This document shows, piece by piece, positions 26,889 to 35,277 of a stretch of 64,000 nt of DNA. The translations under genes were made by a program, and so were the position numbers. The notes under the pieces were generated by a model. The model did no database searches. It was not told the origin of the DNA and was given only the letters and a program-made list of their open reading frames with translations. The stretch covers positions 1 to 64,000 of the forward strand of contig JAVBJN010000064.1 in the NCBI GenBank assembly GCA_031546985.1, written 5' to 3'. How positions within the stretch are numbered: position 1 is the first letter of the stretch; each line of letters starts with the position of its first letter. The stretch is from JAVBJN01 sp031546985. GTDB lineage: Bacteria > Bacteroidota > Bacteroidia > Chitinophagales > Chitinophagaceae.

Positions 26889-27704
26889 CTAGCGGCTCGC
26901 TTCCAGCCGGTGGTCTTCCATCCACTTCTTTACATGACGGTAACACTTGTCGGCCCCGGCTTGTTCATAATGGATCAGGCCCTCTGTCATGAGCTGGTGT
27001 ACATAGGCTTTGAGCGCAGGCATATCTTTTCTGTCGAGGTGTTTTACCTCTACCGCTGGTAAAAAAATATTGCGGTTTACGCCTGGTGTAAAAGGGAGCC
27101 ATCCGGTAGGGTGCATACGTTTTACCGCATCTGGGTACAATACGGGAATAATAGGTACATGGTGCTCCAACGCCAGGCGAAACGCGCCATCATAAAAATC
27201 TTTAAGCGGCTGGTCGGTTTCATTAAAGGTGCCCTCCGGGAAAATGGCGATGGAGGTTTTCATACGCAGGTATTTTTTAAGAATGCGTACACTTTTGGCC
27301 CTTCCCTCGGTGCTGCCCCGGTCTACCATTACACAGGCATTGCGGTAAATAAAGCCGAACAGCGGTATTTTGCGCAGCTCAATCTTGCCCAATGGGCGAA
27401 ACCTGGGCGGTATGGACATATAAAACAAAGCCGCATCCAGCCAGGTGCCGTGATTGGCCGTGTAGATATAGCTGCGGTTGTACACATGTTTATTGCGGAA
27501 GTAATTGCGGTTGCGGATGCCTGCGCACAGAAACCAGCACACGCCCCAGCATTTGATAAGAAAACCAATAATATCGCCACCCCGGAATTTTCCAAAGAAC
27601 GAAGCGATAACGCAAAGTGGCAGAATGAGCAGCATCAACCCCACAAAAGTTACAATCAGCCAGAGGTGATAAGGTATGAGCCAGAAATATCTCAATATTT
27701 TCAT
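26889..27704 (-). CDS. 1-acyl-sn-glycerol-3-phosphate acyltransferase (PlsC-like)
   Basis: A 271-residue membrane-associated acyltransferase that adds the second acyl chain in phospholipid synthesis. The HX4D catalytic box is ANHGTWLDAALF (near residues 84-95), the glycerol-phosphate-binding region FPEGTFNETD lies near 155 and two hydrophobic N-terminal segments (7-38 and 47-62) anchor it. Family substrates vary, so an acyltransferase for another lipid such as an ornithine lipid cannot be excluded. It stands 15 bases before the DUF4258 gene's stop and probably shares its transcript. Confidence 0.88.
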   Translation of the reverse strand: MKILRYFWLIPYHLWLIVTFVGLMLLILPLCVIASFFGKFRGGDIIGFLIKCWGVCWFLCAGIRNRNYFRNKHVYNRSYIYTANHGTWLDAALFYMSIPPRFRPLGKIELRKIPLFGFIYRNACVMVDRGSTEGRAKSVRILKKYLRMKTSIAIFPEGTFNETDQPLKDFYDGAFRLALEHHVPIIPVLYPDAVKRMHPTGWLPFTPGVNRNIFLPAVEVKHLDRKDMPALKAYVHQLMTEGLIHYEQAGADKCYRHVKKWMEDHRLEASR

Positions 27705-27719
27705 GAATAGGAAATCGGT

Positions 27720-28112
27720 TTAATTACAGGCACATTGCCAGTCGGTGTCGAGGTCGATGCAGGTTACCACTTTCAGCTCATCGTTGCTGCAGCCGGCAAA
27801 TACGATGCGCACCCGTTGCTGGTCGTGCGTGGTGCCCTCCAGCGCGTAGGTAGGGCAGGGTTTATCTGCCGGGGCAGATTTGGCATAGTTGAGGGTGCCT
27901 TTTTCGAGAATTTCGCGCACTTCCGATTCGTCAATCTTGCGGCAATCCATCCGGCAGCGGGCGTGTTTGGTATACACCAGGTGGCTGGCTTTACGGTTAA
28001 GGCCCGATGTGGGTTCTTCCGGTCTGTTTTTACTGGTGTTCCTGCTCATGGTTACACCCAGCAGAATAATAATAACGGCCGCGCCGCCTCCGATACTACG
28101 CTTTTTGTTCAT
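27720..28112 (-). CDS. DUF4258 domain protein with N-terminal membrane anchor
   Basis: A 130-residue protein. A hydrophobic helix at residues 8-22 (GGGAAVIIILLGVTM) is followed by a linker and a DUF4258 domain (about 50-125) with the hallmark HARCRMDCRKIDESEVREIL and RVRIVFAGC. Six Cys in the domain suggest disulphides, which fits export. DUF4258 proteins are short and resemble RelE-fold or barnase-like relatives in some contexts, but no catalytic set is certain here. The Met at 28112 is chosen; ten extra codons are open upstream. Divergent from mtaB. Confidence 0.78.
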   Translation of the reverse strand: MNKKRSIGGGAAVIIILLGVTMSRNTSKNRPEEPTSGLNRKASHLVYTKHARCRMDCRKIDESEVREILEKGTLNYAKSAPADKPCPTYALEGTTHDQQRVRIVFAGCSNDELKVVTCIDLDTDWQCACN

Positions 28113-28169
28113 ACCCACCTGTATATCATGTAAATATAACACATGACAGCAGTTTTTGGTTATTATCGT

Positions 28170-28177
28170 TAACTTTG
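28170..28177 (+). promoter_or_regulatory. -7 box of mtaB
   Basis: TAACTTTG matches the consensus TAnnTTTG and ends seven bases before the ATG, so the transcript should have almost no leader. A good -33 box is not seen. Confidence 0.5.
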
Positions 28178-28184
28178 CCGCCTT

Positions 28185-29459
28185 ATGTCAAAAAAGACAG
28201 TTGCTTTCCACACATTGGGCTGTAAGCTGAACTTTTCAGAAACCTCCACATTGGGCCGGTTGCTGGAACAGGATGGTTTTGAAAAAACGGAATTTGAAGA
28301 ACATGCGGATGTGTATGTGATCAACACCTGTTCGGTTACTGATAATGCCGATAAGGAGTGCCGCCAGCTGGTGCGCCGCATTCAACGCAGGGCACCCGAA
28401 GCCTTTGTGGTTATTACCGGTTGTTATGCCCAGCTTAAACCCAAAGAGATCTCTGAGATCGAAGGAGTAGACCTGGTTTTGGGCGCCGCCGAGAAATTCA
28501 ATATTGTAGACCATATTAAGGAACTCACCAAAGGCGATAGCGCCAAAGTTTGTTCCTGCGATATAGAAGACGTTAACTTCTTTCATTCTTCTTATTCTGT
28601 AAACGACCGCACCCGTACCTTTCTTAAGGTGCAGGATGGTTGCGATTACAGCTGTACTTTCTGCACCATTCCCATGGCCAGGGGCAAAAGCCGTAGCGAT
28701 ACCATTGAAGGTGTATTGAAAAACGCGCGTGAACTGGCTGCACAAGGTGTAAAAGAAATTGTGCTTACCGGGGTAAACCTGGGCGATTTTGGCAAGGGCA
28801 ACGAAGGTGGCCGTAAGAACGAAGAAGATTTTTACGACCTGGTTAAAGCCCTGGACGAAGTAGAAGGTATTGAACGCTATCGTATTTCCTCTATCGAACC
28901 CAACCTGCTTACCAACGAGATTATCGAATTTGTGGCGCAGAGCAAGCGTTTTATGCCGCACTTCCATATCCCGTTGCAAAGCGGCTCCAATAAATTGCTG
29001 GGCCTTATGCGCCGCCGCTACAAGCGTGAGCTGTATGCCGACCGTGTAGCCCGTATTAAAGAACTGATGCCGCATGCCTGTATTGGAGTAGATGTAATTG
29101 TGGGTTTCCCATCCGAGAGCGACGAAGATTTTGACGATACCATGAACTTCCTGCACAGCCTTGATATTGCTTACCTGCACGTGTTTACCTACTCCGAAAG
29201 GGCTAATACCCTGGCGCTGGATATTAAACCTGTGGTACCGGTAAATAAACGCCAAGACCGTAATAAACAATTGCGCAACCTGTCGTTTAAAAAAATGCAA
29301 TTCTTTACCGAGCAGCACCACAGCCAAACCCGCAAGGTATTGTTTGAGAGCGCTGCCAAAGGCGGTATGATGGAGGGTTACACCGATAACTACATCCGCA
29401 TTACCACACCCTTCCGCGAAGAGTGGGTAAACCAACTGGTAGACTGGACTTTGCAATAA
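28185..29459 (+). CDS. mtaB: tRNA t6A37 methylthiotransferase MtaB
   Basis: Radical SAM enzyme adding a methylthio group to N6-threonylcarbamoyladenosine 37 of ANN-decoding tRNAs. The N-terminal UPF0004 domain has the three iron-sulphur Cys (13, 49 and 80), the radical SAM cluster is CDYSCTFC (153, 157, 160), and a TRAM-like RNA-binding tail ends the 424-residue protein. MtaB rather than MiaB is favoured by FHTLGCKLNFSET at the start and by length. Its -7 box sits seven bases before the start codon. Confidence 0.93.
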   Translation: MSKKTVAFHTLGCKLNFSETSTLGRLLEQDGFEKTEFEEHADVYVINTCSVTDNADKECRQLVRRIQRRAPEAFVVITGCYAQLKPKEISEIEGVDLVLGAAEKFNIVDHIKELTKGDSAKVCSCDIEDVNFFHSSYSVNDRTRTFLKVQDGCDYSCTFCTIPMARGKSRSDTIEGVLKNARELAAQGVKEIVLTGVNLGDFGKGNEGGRKNEEDFYDLVKALDEVEGIERYRISSIEPNLLTNEIIEFVAQSKRFMPHFHIPLQSGSNKLLGLMRRRYKRELYADRVARIKELMPHACIGVDVIVGFPSESDEDFDDTMNFLHSLDIAYLHVFTYSERANTLALDIKPVVPVNKRQDRNKQLRNLSFKKMQFFTEQHHSQTRKVLFESAAKGGMMEGYTDNYIRITTPFREEWVNQLVDWTLQ

Positions 29460-29484
29460 ACGATACTGATTATACTATTGAGTG

Positions 29485-29514
29485 AGCGGTGGCCTTTTGG
29501 GCTGCCGCTTTTTT
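29485..29514 (+). terminator. Terminator of mtaB
   Basis: AGCGGTGGCC at 29485..29494 pairs (two non-canonical positions) with GGCTGCCGCT at 29500..29509, followed by a T-run. Confidence 0.75.
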
Positions 29515-29533
29515 GTTCTATTTAGGTAACCGG

Positions 29534-29562
29534 TTTGGCACATGGTAATTTTGCATACTTTG
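29534..29562 (+). promoter_or_regulatory. Promoter of the exported protein gene at 29569
   Basis: TTTG at 29534..29537 and TACTTTG at 29556..29562, spaced by 18 bases. The ATG at 29569 follows after six bases, so the leader is minimal. Confidence 0.55.
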
Positions 29563-29568
29563 CCGCCT

Positions 29569-30198
29569 ATGAAAAATCAATCCTTGAAATTTGTGGGGCT
29601 TCAGTTGGCAATGGTCGCTATTGTTTTATGTTTTGCCAGCGCGGCTTCGGCCCAGGCATCGCAATTGAAATTGAGTAATGATATTTTTAGATCCGTATTT
29701 GTTTCTATGAAAAGGGGTTCTTTTGCAGCAACTGCCAATGGCGTATTGTTTGCCAAAGATGTAAACGACCATGATCTGATACTCGATTTTCAAGGGAGTC
29801 CAGGTAAGCTGGTTATAGAGCCAGATGCGGATGAAGTGTATGATGTAAGTACAAAGCATTATACGGCTCAATCCACCAGCGGAAAAACTAAAGTGACTTA
29901 CGATACCTACAATATGGCCAATGTGCTGAATATTGAAGTGCAGGGCGACGTGTTTCAGGTGGGTAGTATAGACGGCGCCAGCGATATGGTTATTGACGGC
30001 CTGGATTATTATTACAGAGCCGAAAAAGAAACCGAATACCTGGTATTGTTTGTAACCCAAAACCTGGTGCTCAATAACCATTGGGCCATGATGAAACGGT
30101 ACAACTACGATTATGATAAAATGGAGAAGTCTGGCGAAAAAATGAAAACCATTACCCTGCTGCCGCATTCCACCCTGGTGATGGCGGTAAAAAGATAA
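29569..30198 (+). CDS. Exported protein of unknown function
   Basis: A 209-residue protein with a clear signal peptide (MKNQSLKFVGLQLAMVAIVL and on to ASAAS, cleaved near residue 26). The mature part alternates strands and Asp/Tyr-rich turns (VYDVSTKHYTAQ, VTYDTYNMANVLNIEVQG) and ends in KTITLLPHSTLVMAVKR. No family recognised. The next gene, a lipoprotein, begins three bases after its stop, so the two are an operon and may act together in the periplasm. The upstream Met at 29542 would break the signal peptide and overlaps the promoter, so it is not used. Confidence 0.7.
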   Translation: MKNQSLKFVGLQLAMVAIVLCFASAASAQASQLKLSNDIFRSVFVSMKRGSFAATANGVLFAKDVNDHDLILDFQGSPGKLVIEPDADEVYDVSTKHYTAQSTSGKTKVTYDTYNMANVLNIEVQGDVFQVGSIDGASDMVIDGLDYYYRAEKETEYLVLFVTQNLVLNNHWAMMKRYNYDYDKMEKSGEKMKTITLLPHSTLVMAVKR

Positions 30199-30200
30199 AC

Positions 30201-30704
30201 ATGATGAAACAAGTTGGCTTTTTAGCGATGTTAACCATGTGCCTGCTGATAGGACAAAGCTGTAAAACCCGCTGGACCGAAGCCGAACGCCAGGCTTTTG
30301 CAGCGCAATGTGAGCAGACAGATTCTGTGCAAGGGCTAGGTTTATCACTGGTGGGTTTTACCTATCCCGAAGTTGCATCGGTGCTGGTGCATGAAGTAAG
30401 CGGAAACACGATCGTAGATTCTTTTTATGCCGAAACGGATAACGGCAGTTTCGACTCTATCCGCACCACCTACTATGCCCGCATTAACCGCACACTATAC
30501 CTGGGGCACCATTATATGTTTTACATACAGGGTCAAAAACCTTACATACTATCGGGCATGAAAATGATGATGTGGGCGCAGTGGACGATGATGAGCGAAG
30601 GCTACGGCTGTGTGATGGGCGAATATGTGCTGAATGGCAAAACGCATGAACACGATTCGGGCATCACCCTTATGAAGAAGGGATTTAAATATCCGTGGCA
30701 GTAA
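30201..30704 (+). CDS. Putative lipoprotein of unknown function
   Basis: A 167-residue exported protein with a lipobox near Cys21 (LLIGQSCKT) after a hydrophobic signal. The mature region has Tyr- and Met-rich segments (YLGHHYMFYIQGQKP, MKMMMWAQWTMMSEGYG). No domain recognised. It follows the exported protein gene by two bases. Two Met codons open the frame (MMKQ); the first is annotated. Confidence 0.68.
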   Translation: MMKQVGFLAMLTMCLLIGQSCKTRWTEAERQAFAAQCEQTDSVQGLGLSLVGFTYPEVASVLVHEVSGNTIVDSFYAETDNGSFDSIRTTYYARINRTLYLGHHYMFYIQGQKPYILSGMKMMMWAQWTMMSEGYGCVMGEYVLNGKTHEHDSGITLMKKGFKYPWQ

Positions 30705-30722
30705 AATGGTGCCGCGCTATTA

Positions 30723-30754
30723 TTTTATACCAATCGGTATATTTTTTATATTTG
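30723..30754 (+). promoter_or_regulatory. Promoter of the TetR-family gene
   Basis: A weak -33 TTTT (30723..30726), 20 bases and a perfect -7 TATATTTG (30747..30754). The palindromic operator 30726..30741 fills the spacer, which suggests autorepression. Confidence 0.6.
30726..30741. promoter_or_regulatory. TetR-type operator, copy 1
   Basis: TATACC-AATC-GGTATA, a 16-bp palindrome with 6-bp perfect arms. The same TATACC-N4-GGTATA occurs at 31389..31404 in front of the first thiolase gene. Confidence 0.72.
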
Positions 30755-30777
30755 TGTGAGGAAAAGAGCAAACGAAC

Positions 30778-31371
30778 ATGTCGAAGGCAGAAAAAACAAG
30801 GCAATTTATCATAGCGCAATCCGCGCCGGTATTCAATATCAAAGGGTATGAAAATACCTCGCTTTCTGATATACAGGAAGTTACAGGGCTTACGAAGGGG
30901 TCGGTATACGGTAATTTTGCCGACAAGAACGAATTGGCAATAGCTGCCTACCAGTATAACTACGATGAGGTGGCAGATCGCCTGGTGCAGTGCGTTAAAG
31001 AAGCGGGCACCGCGGCAGATAAACTAAAAAGCATATTGGACTTCTACCGCAAAAACTGGAAGAATATTGCCAGGCTGGGCGGATGCCCGATTGTAAATGC
31101 CGCCGTAGAAGCCGATGACCATGCCGTTTTTCTGAAGGGACATGTGCAAAAGAGCATTCTGGATTTTGCCGGTTTGTTGCAACGCATTATAGAAAAGGGA
31201 CAACGCACAAAGGAGTTTAAGCAGGATATAAGCGCGCAGGATTATGCCTACATCATGCTCACCACATTGGAAGGTGGTATATTGCTGGCCAAGATCATGC
31301 ACAGCAACCAACGGCTCTGGATGGCGCTGGATAGAATTCAACTGATAGTAGACCAGGAAATCAAGCTTTAA
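30778..31371 (+). CDS. TetR-family transcriptional regulator
   Basis: A 197-residue repressor. The N-terminal helix-turn-helix is visible in YENTSLSDIQEVTGLTKGSV followed by YGNFADKNELAIAAY (residues 22-57); the remaining helices form a ligand pocket and dimer interface, with DFYRKNWKNIARLGGCPIVN a typical sequence of the FadR/AcuR-like group. It lies just ahead of two thiolases and a thioesterase, so it probably senses an acyl-CoA or related compound. Matching palindromes stand before it and before the first thiolase gene. Confidence 0.92.
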   Translation: MSKAEKTRQFIIAQSAPVFNIKGYENTSLSDIQEVTGLTKGSVYGNFADKNELAIAAYQYNYDEVADRLVQCVKEAGTAADKLKSILDFYRKNWKNIARLGGCPIVNAAVEADDHAVFLKGHVQKSILDFAGLLQRIIEKGQRTKEFKQDISAQDYAYIMLTTLEGGILLAKIMHSNQRLWMALDRIQLIVDQEIKL

Positions 31372-31388
31372 ATTTTTTTATCTAAAAA

Positions 31389-31404
31389 TATACCGAACGG
31401 TATA
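31389..31404. promoter_or_regulatory. TetR-type operator, copy 2
   Basis: TATACC-GAAC-GGTATA, the same palindrome as at 30726..30741, ends 14 bases before the thiolase ATG, a position suited to repression. Confidence 0.72.
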
Positions 31405-31418
31405 ATTAATTATTTATC

Positions 31419-32594
31419 ATGAGAGAAGTATTCATCGTTGCTGCCAAACGCACACCCATCGGTGGTTTACTGGGCAGCTTATCTGGCTTTACCGCCACGC
31501 AGTTGGGCGCTATGGCTTTGCGTAGTGCTTATGAAAGTGCGACCATAAACCCCGAATGGATAGACAGTGTGTATATGGGCAATGTGCTGAGTGCCGGGCT
31601 GGGGCAATCGCCCGCGCGCCAAGCGGCTATTTTTGCTGGTATACCCGATAGTAAGGATGCTACCACTGTCAACAAAGTATGTGCTTCGGGTATGAAAGCG
31701 ACCATGCTGGGCGCACAACAAATTCAACTCGGGTTGGAGCAAATGGTGGCCACCGGTGGTATGGAAAGCATGAGCAATGCGCCGCACTACGCTTACCTCC
31801 GCAACGGTATTAAATTGGGCAATAGCACACTCGTAGATGGCATGACCAAAGACGGACTTTGGGATGTGTACAACGATTTTCATATGGGCAATGCAGCCGA
31901 AATAGGCATCCGCAAGTTTGGATTTACACGCGAGCAGCTAGATGAATTTGCATTGATCTCTTACCAGCGTGCGCAGGATGCTACCAAAAATGGTAAGTAT
32001 AAAAAGGAAATAGTACCAGTAGAGATAAAACGCGGTAAAGAGGTTTTTTCGTTCGATTTTGATGAAGATATTCACAAAGTAATTCCTGCCAAAGTACCGC
32101 AATTGAAGCCCGTTTTTGAAGATGGGGGCACGCTCACCGCAGCCAATTCCAGCAACCTGAACGATGGTGCTGCCGCATTGATTCTTGCTTCTGCCGAGGC
32201 TGTGGAGCAATATGGTTTAAAACCGCTGGCTAAGATCATTTCTTATGCCGATGCTGCCCAGGCACCGGAATGGTTTACCACATCGCCTGCACTGGCCATT
32301 CCCAAAGCGCTGGATGCCGCGGGTATGAAACTGGCCGATATCGATTTCTTTGAGATCAACGAAGCATACGCGTCTGTAGTACTATCTATACAACAAATGC
32401 TCGACCTCGATCTGAACAAGGTAAATGTGTATGGCGGAGCCGTAGCCATGGGGCACCCGATTGGTACATCCGGGGCAAGAATTTTAACTACGCTGATCAA
32501 TGTGCTGAAACAGGAAGGCGGCCGCTATGGTGTGGCTGGCATTTGTAATGGCGGTGGCGGTGCTTCTGCTACGGTGATTGAAAACATTAAATAA
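31419..32594 (+). CDS. Acetyl-CoA C-acetyltransferase (thiolase)
   Basis: A 391-residue thiolase condensing or cleaving acetyl-CoA/acetoacetyl-CoA. The nucleophilic Cys lies in NKVCASGMKA (near residue 90), the active-site His in GHPIGTSG (near 348) and the second Cys in CNGGGGAS (near 378). Length and motifs fit the AtoB/PhaA group. It begins a three-gene operon with a hotdog thioesterase and a second thiolase, under the TetR-family gene upstream. No acyl-CoA dehydrogenase or hydratase is present within the window. Confidence 0.93.
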   Translation: MREVFIVAAKRTPIGGLLGSLSGFTATQLGAMALRSAYESATINPEWIDSVYMGNVLSAGLGQSPARQAAIFAGIPDSKDATTVNKVCASGMKATMLGAQQIQLGLEQMVATGGMESMSNAPHYAYLRNGIKLGNSTLVDGMTKDGLWDVYNDFHMGNAAEIGIRKFGFTREQLDEFALISYQRAQDATKNGKYKKEIVPVEIKRGKEVFSFDFDEDIHKVIPAKVPQLKPVFEDGGTLTAANSSNLNDGAAALILASAEAVEQYGLKPLAKIISYADAAQAPEWFTTSPALAIPKALDAAGMKLADIDFFEINEAYASVVLSIQQMLDLDLNKVNVYGGAVAMGHPIGTSGARILTTLINVLKQEGGRYGVAGICNGGGGASATVIENIK

Positions 32595-32609
32595 CCTTAA
32601 CAGCAATAT

Positions 32610-33050
32610 ATGGAAACCATAAACCGGTTACAGCAATTGCAATCTTTTATAGGCAAGGAGTTTACAGATTCTCCCTCGCCATTTACCCATTGGCTTAAAC
32701 CTGTTATGTTAGCGGCAGAAGCCGGGGAGTTGAGCGTACAATACACCGTGCGCGAAGATATGGCCAACCCTGCCGGAACGCTGCATGGTGGCGTTATTGC
32801 AGCTATAATGGATGATGTGATTGGGGCTACGGTATTTTCGCTGAACGAGCCGGAGTTGTATACCACCATCAATAATGTGGTAGATTACTTTTCGGTGGCC
32901 CGTACCGGAGAGCGTGTTGTAGCCAAAACCTTGATCATTAAAAAGGGAAAGCAGTTTATAAACGCGCAATGCGAGATCTGGAATGAGGGTGAAACACGGC
33001 TTATTGCCCGGGGCTATTCCAACTTATTTAAAACATCGGTAAAGGTATGA
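32610..33050 (+). CDS. PaaI-type hotdog-fold thioesterase
   Basis: A 146-residue hotdog enzyme that hydrolyses acyl- or aryl-CoA thioesters. The family motif NPAGTLHGGVIAAIMDD (residues 52-68) holds the catalytic-type His-Gly-Gly and Asp. It overlaps the following thiolase gene by four bases (ATGA), which indicates translational coupling. Sitting between two thiolases, it may clear acyl-CoA intermediates or supply free acids. Confidence 0.9.
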   Translation: METINRLQQLQSFIGKEFTDSPSPFTHWLKPVMLAAEAGELSVQYTVREDMANPAGTLHGGVIAAIMDDVIGATVFSLNEPELYTTINNVVDYFSVARTGERVVAKTLIIKKGKQFINAQCEIWNEGETRLIARGYSNLFKTSVKV

Positions 33051-34318
33051 ACACAATAAAAAGGGTGGCCATTGTGGGGTACAACCGTATCCCTTTTGCC
33101 CGCCACAATACGGCTTATGCCGAAGCGGGCAACCACGATATGATGGTGGCCGCATTGAATGGCCTCATTGATAAATACCAGCTGCAAGGTCAATTGATGG
33201 GCGAAGTAGCTGGCGGTGCGGTAGTGAAACTGAGTTCGGAAAGTAACCTGATACGGGAGTGTGTGCTCAAAACATCGCTGCATCCCAACACCCCGGCCTG
33301 CGATCTGCAACAGGCTTGCGATACGGGTATGGAAGCCGCTATTTACATTGCTAACAAAATTGCACTGGGGCAAATCGAAAGCGGTATTGCGGGTGGGGTA
33401 GACTCTATCAGCAATGCGCCCATTGTGGTGAGCGAACCTTTGCGTAAAGTCTTGTTGCGGGCCAGGCGTAGCAAATCGCTTGGCGAGCGGTTGAAACATT
33501 TTCTCACCTTACGGCCCAAAGACCTGCTGCCGGTGGCGCCTATGAGTATGGAGCCTGATACCGGGCTTACGATGGGCGGGCATACCGAGATTACCGCAAA
33601 ATATTATGGCATTAGCCGCCAGGAGCAGGACCAGTTTGCACTGGAAAGTCACCAGAAAGCGGCCAGGGCTTATGATGAAGGTTTTTTTGACGATATGATT
33701 ACGCCTTTTGCCGGGCTTACCAAAGACAATAACCTGCGCAGAGATACCAGCCTGGAGAAACTGGCTAAACTGAAACCCGCTTTTGATAAAGAAAACGGCA
33801 CATTAACCGCAGGCAATTCTACGCCTTTTACTGATGGTGCTTCTTGTGTGTTGCTGGCGAGTGAGGAATGGGCGGCTGAGCGCAATTTACCCGTGCTGGC
33901 ATACATTAGTTTTGCGGAAGTAGCTGCCATTGAATATGTGCACAACCAACACAATTTACTGCTGGCTCCTGTAATGGCTGCCGATAGAATGTTGAAAAAA
34001 GCAGGATTAACCCTGCAGGATTTTGATTTTTACGAAATCCACGAAGCATTTGCCGCACAGGTGTTAACAACTTTAAAGATCTGGGATGATGCCGCGCTTT
34101 GCAAAACCTTTGGTGTGGATAAACCATTAGGTAAAATAGACCGCAGCAAGCTGAATGTAAAAGGCAGCAGCCTGGCGGTAGCGCATCCTTTTGCTGCAAC
34201 CGGTGGCCGGGTTATTGCTACTTTGGCTAAACTGCTGGCTCAAAAAGGCAGCGGCCGTGGTTTTATCTCGGTTTGCGCAGCCAGAGGACAGGGTATTACC
34301 ATGATATTAGAGCGTTAA
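33047..34318 (+). CDS. Thiolase (FadI-like acetyl-CoA C-acyltransferase)
   Basis: A 423-residue thiolase of the trifunctional-protein beta-subunit type. The nucleophile Cys is in LQQACDTGMEAA (near residue 88), His in AHPFAATGGRV (near 382) and the second Cys in CAARGQGIT (near 411). The longer loop region (150-250) separates it from the first thiolase in the operon and points to longer acyl chains. Its stop codon overlaps that of the convergent gene at 34315 through a shared TTAA. Confidence 0.9.
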   Translation: MNTIKRVAIVGYNRIPFARHNTAYAEAGNHDMMVAALNGLIDKYQLQGQLMGEVAGGAVVKLSSESNLIRECVLKTSLHPNTPACDLQQACDTGMEAAIYIANKIALGQIESGIAGGVDSISNAPIVVSEPLRKVLLRARRSKSLGERLKHFLTLRPKDLLPVAPMSMEPDTGLTMGGHTEITAKYYGISRQEQDQFALESHQKAARAYDEGFFDDMITPFAGLTKDNNLRRDTSLEKLAKLKPAFDKENGTLTAGNSTPFTDGASCVLLASEEWAAERNLPVLAYISFAEVAAIEYVHNQHNLLLAPVMAADRMLKKAGLTLQDFDFYEIHEAFAAQVLTTLKIWDDAALCKTFGVDKPLGKIDRSKLNVKGSSLAVAHPFAATGGRVIATLAKLLAQKGSGRGFISVCAARGQGITMILER

Positions 34319-35187
34319 CGGATTTTTTGCAGCACGCGCATGTATTCGTAGAGGTAATCGGCTTCATCTGCCGGTATGTTTTCGCTTTGGGTACCAATGG
34401 TTATGCGTTCTACTTTCATCTGGGCCAGCAATGCCAATTGGTCGGGTGTGGTTTCAATGCGTGCCCAAAGTGCATTGCAGCTTAAGTCTGGGATCTGTGA
34501 TGGGTATTCGCTGAATAGCACGGTCTGTTCCGGAAACGAAATGGTTTTCCATTGTGGCAGGTGCAGGGTTACGCCCTTTATAGCATCTTTTTCCTTCAAC
34601 TTCTTCTCGGTGTAATCAAATATCGAAACCTCGATGGTGTAGGTGTATGCTGTGCCATCCCATTTTTTCTGCACATTAAAATGCGCCAGATTGGGCATAT
34701 CATAGGTCGATATTTGGTTTTGCGCATCCAGCTTCATGGCAATATTGCCGTGGTAATTGTACGATTTTACTTTAGTGGCCAACGTGTCTTTTCCACTGAA
34801 GTAAACTTGCAACATGTAGTTTTTATAATCCCATACACTATCGCCATTGGCTGTAACGAAACGTGTAGCTGGCGTATTGAATTGGCGCAGCAGGGCTTGC
34901 TTGCCGGTTTTTCCTTTAGCGACGCTCTGGGTAAGATCGTTCAGAAATACATGGGTGTATTCCAGCGGTGGCGTAGGATGGGTGGTATATTCTACGATGT
35001 CGGAATAGGCATAGGTGGGTTTGTTGCTGTTGGTAGATGAAGTGTCCGGCAATTCTTTTCCATTGGGTAAACGGCGATGCAGATCGCCATAGTTGGGAAA
35101 GGAATAATAAGGGTATACATCTTGCGCAGTTACCTTGTTGGGTAATGCTGCCAGGCCTAATAAACTCAGTAATAGATATTTCAGCAT
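34315..35187 (-). CDS. Exported protein of unknown function
   Basis: A 290-residue protein with a signal peptide (MLKYLLLSLLGLAALPNKVTA, cleaved near residue 21). A Pro/Ser/Thr-rich segment (34-60) precedes two beta-rich parts with Tyr and Trp (VYFSGKDTLATKVKSYNYHG, VEVSIFDYTEKKLKEKDA-like). The C-terminus is helical. No family was recognised; there is no T9SS sorting domain. The start at 35187 is chosen for the signal peptide over an open extension to 35232. It converges on the thiolase operon with four shared bases. Confidence 0.65.
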   Translation of the reverse strand: MLKYLLLSLLGLAALPNKVTAQDVYPYYSFPNYGDLHRRLPNGKELPDTSSTNSNKPTYAYSDIVEYTTHPTPPLEYTHVFLNDLTQSVAKGKTGKQALLRQFNTPATRFVTANGDSVWDYKNYMLQVYFSGKDTLATKVKSYNYHGNIAMKLDAQNQISTYDMPNLAHFNVQKKWDGTAYTYTIEVSIFDYTEKKLKEKDAIKGVTLHLPQWKTISFPEQTVLFSEYPSQIPDLSCNALWARIETTPDQLALLAQMKVERITIGTQSENIPADEADYLYEYMRVLQKIR

Positions 35188-35277
35188 GCAACAATTTACA
35201 GAATTGTTGATAGTTTTTTGATTTGAAAACAATAAATTGAATGATTTGTTTATATTTTGGGGTAAATAAATTCAGAT

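Noticed and set aside
28236..29456. 406-codon open frame on the minus strand
   Set aside because: Antisense to mtaB, which has all its iron-sulphur Cys motifs; no signal or family in the shadow product.
31419..34318. Polyhydroxybutyrate synthesis operon
   Set aside because: Two thiolases and a thioesterase are present, but no reductase (PhaB) or synthase (PhaC) is encoded.
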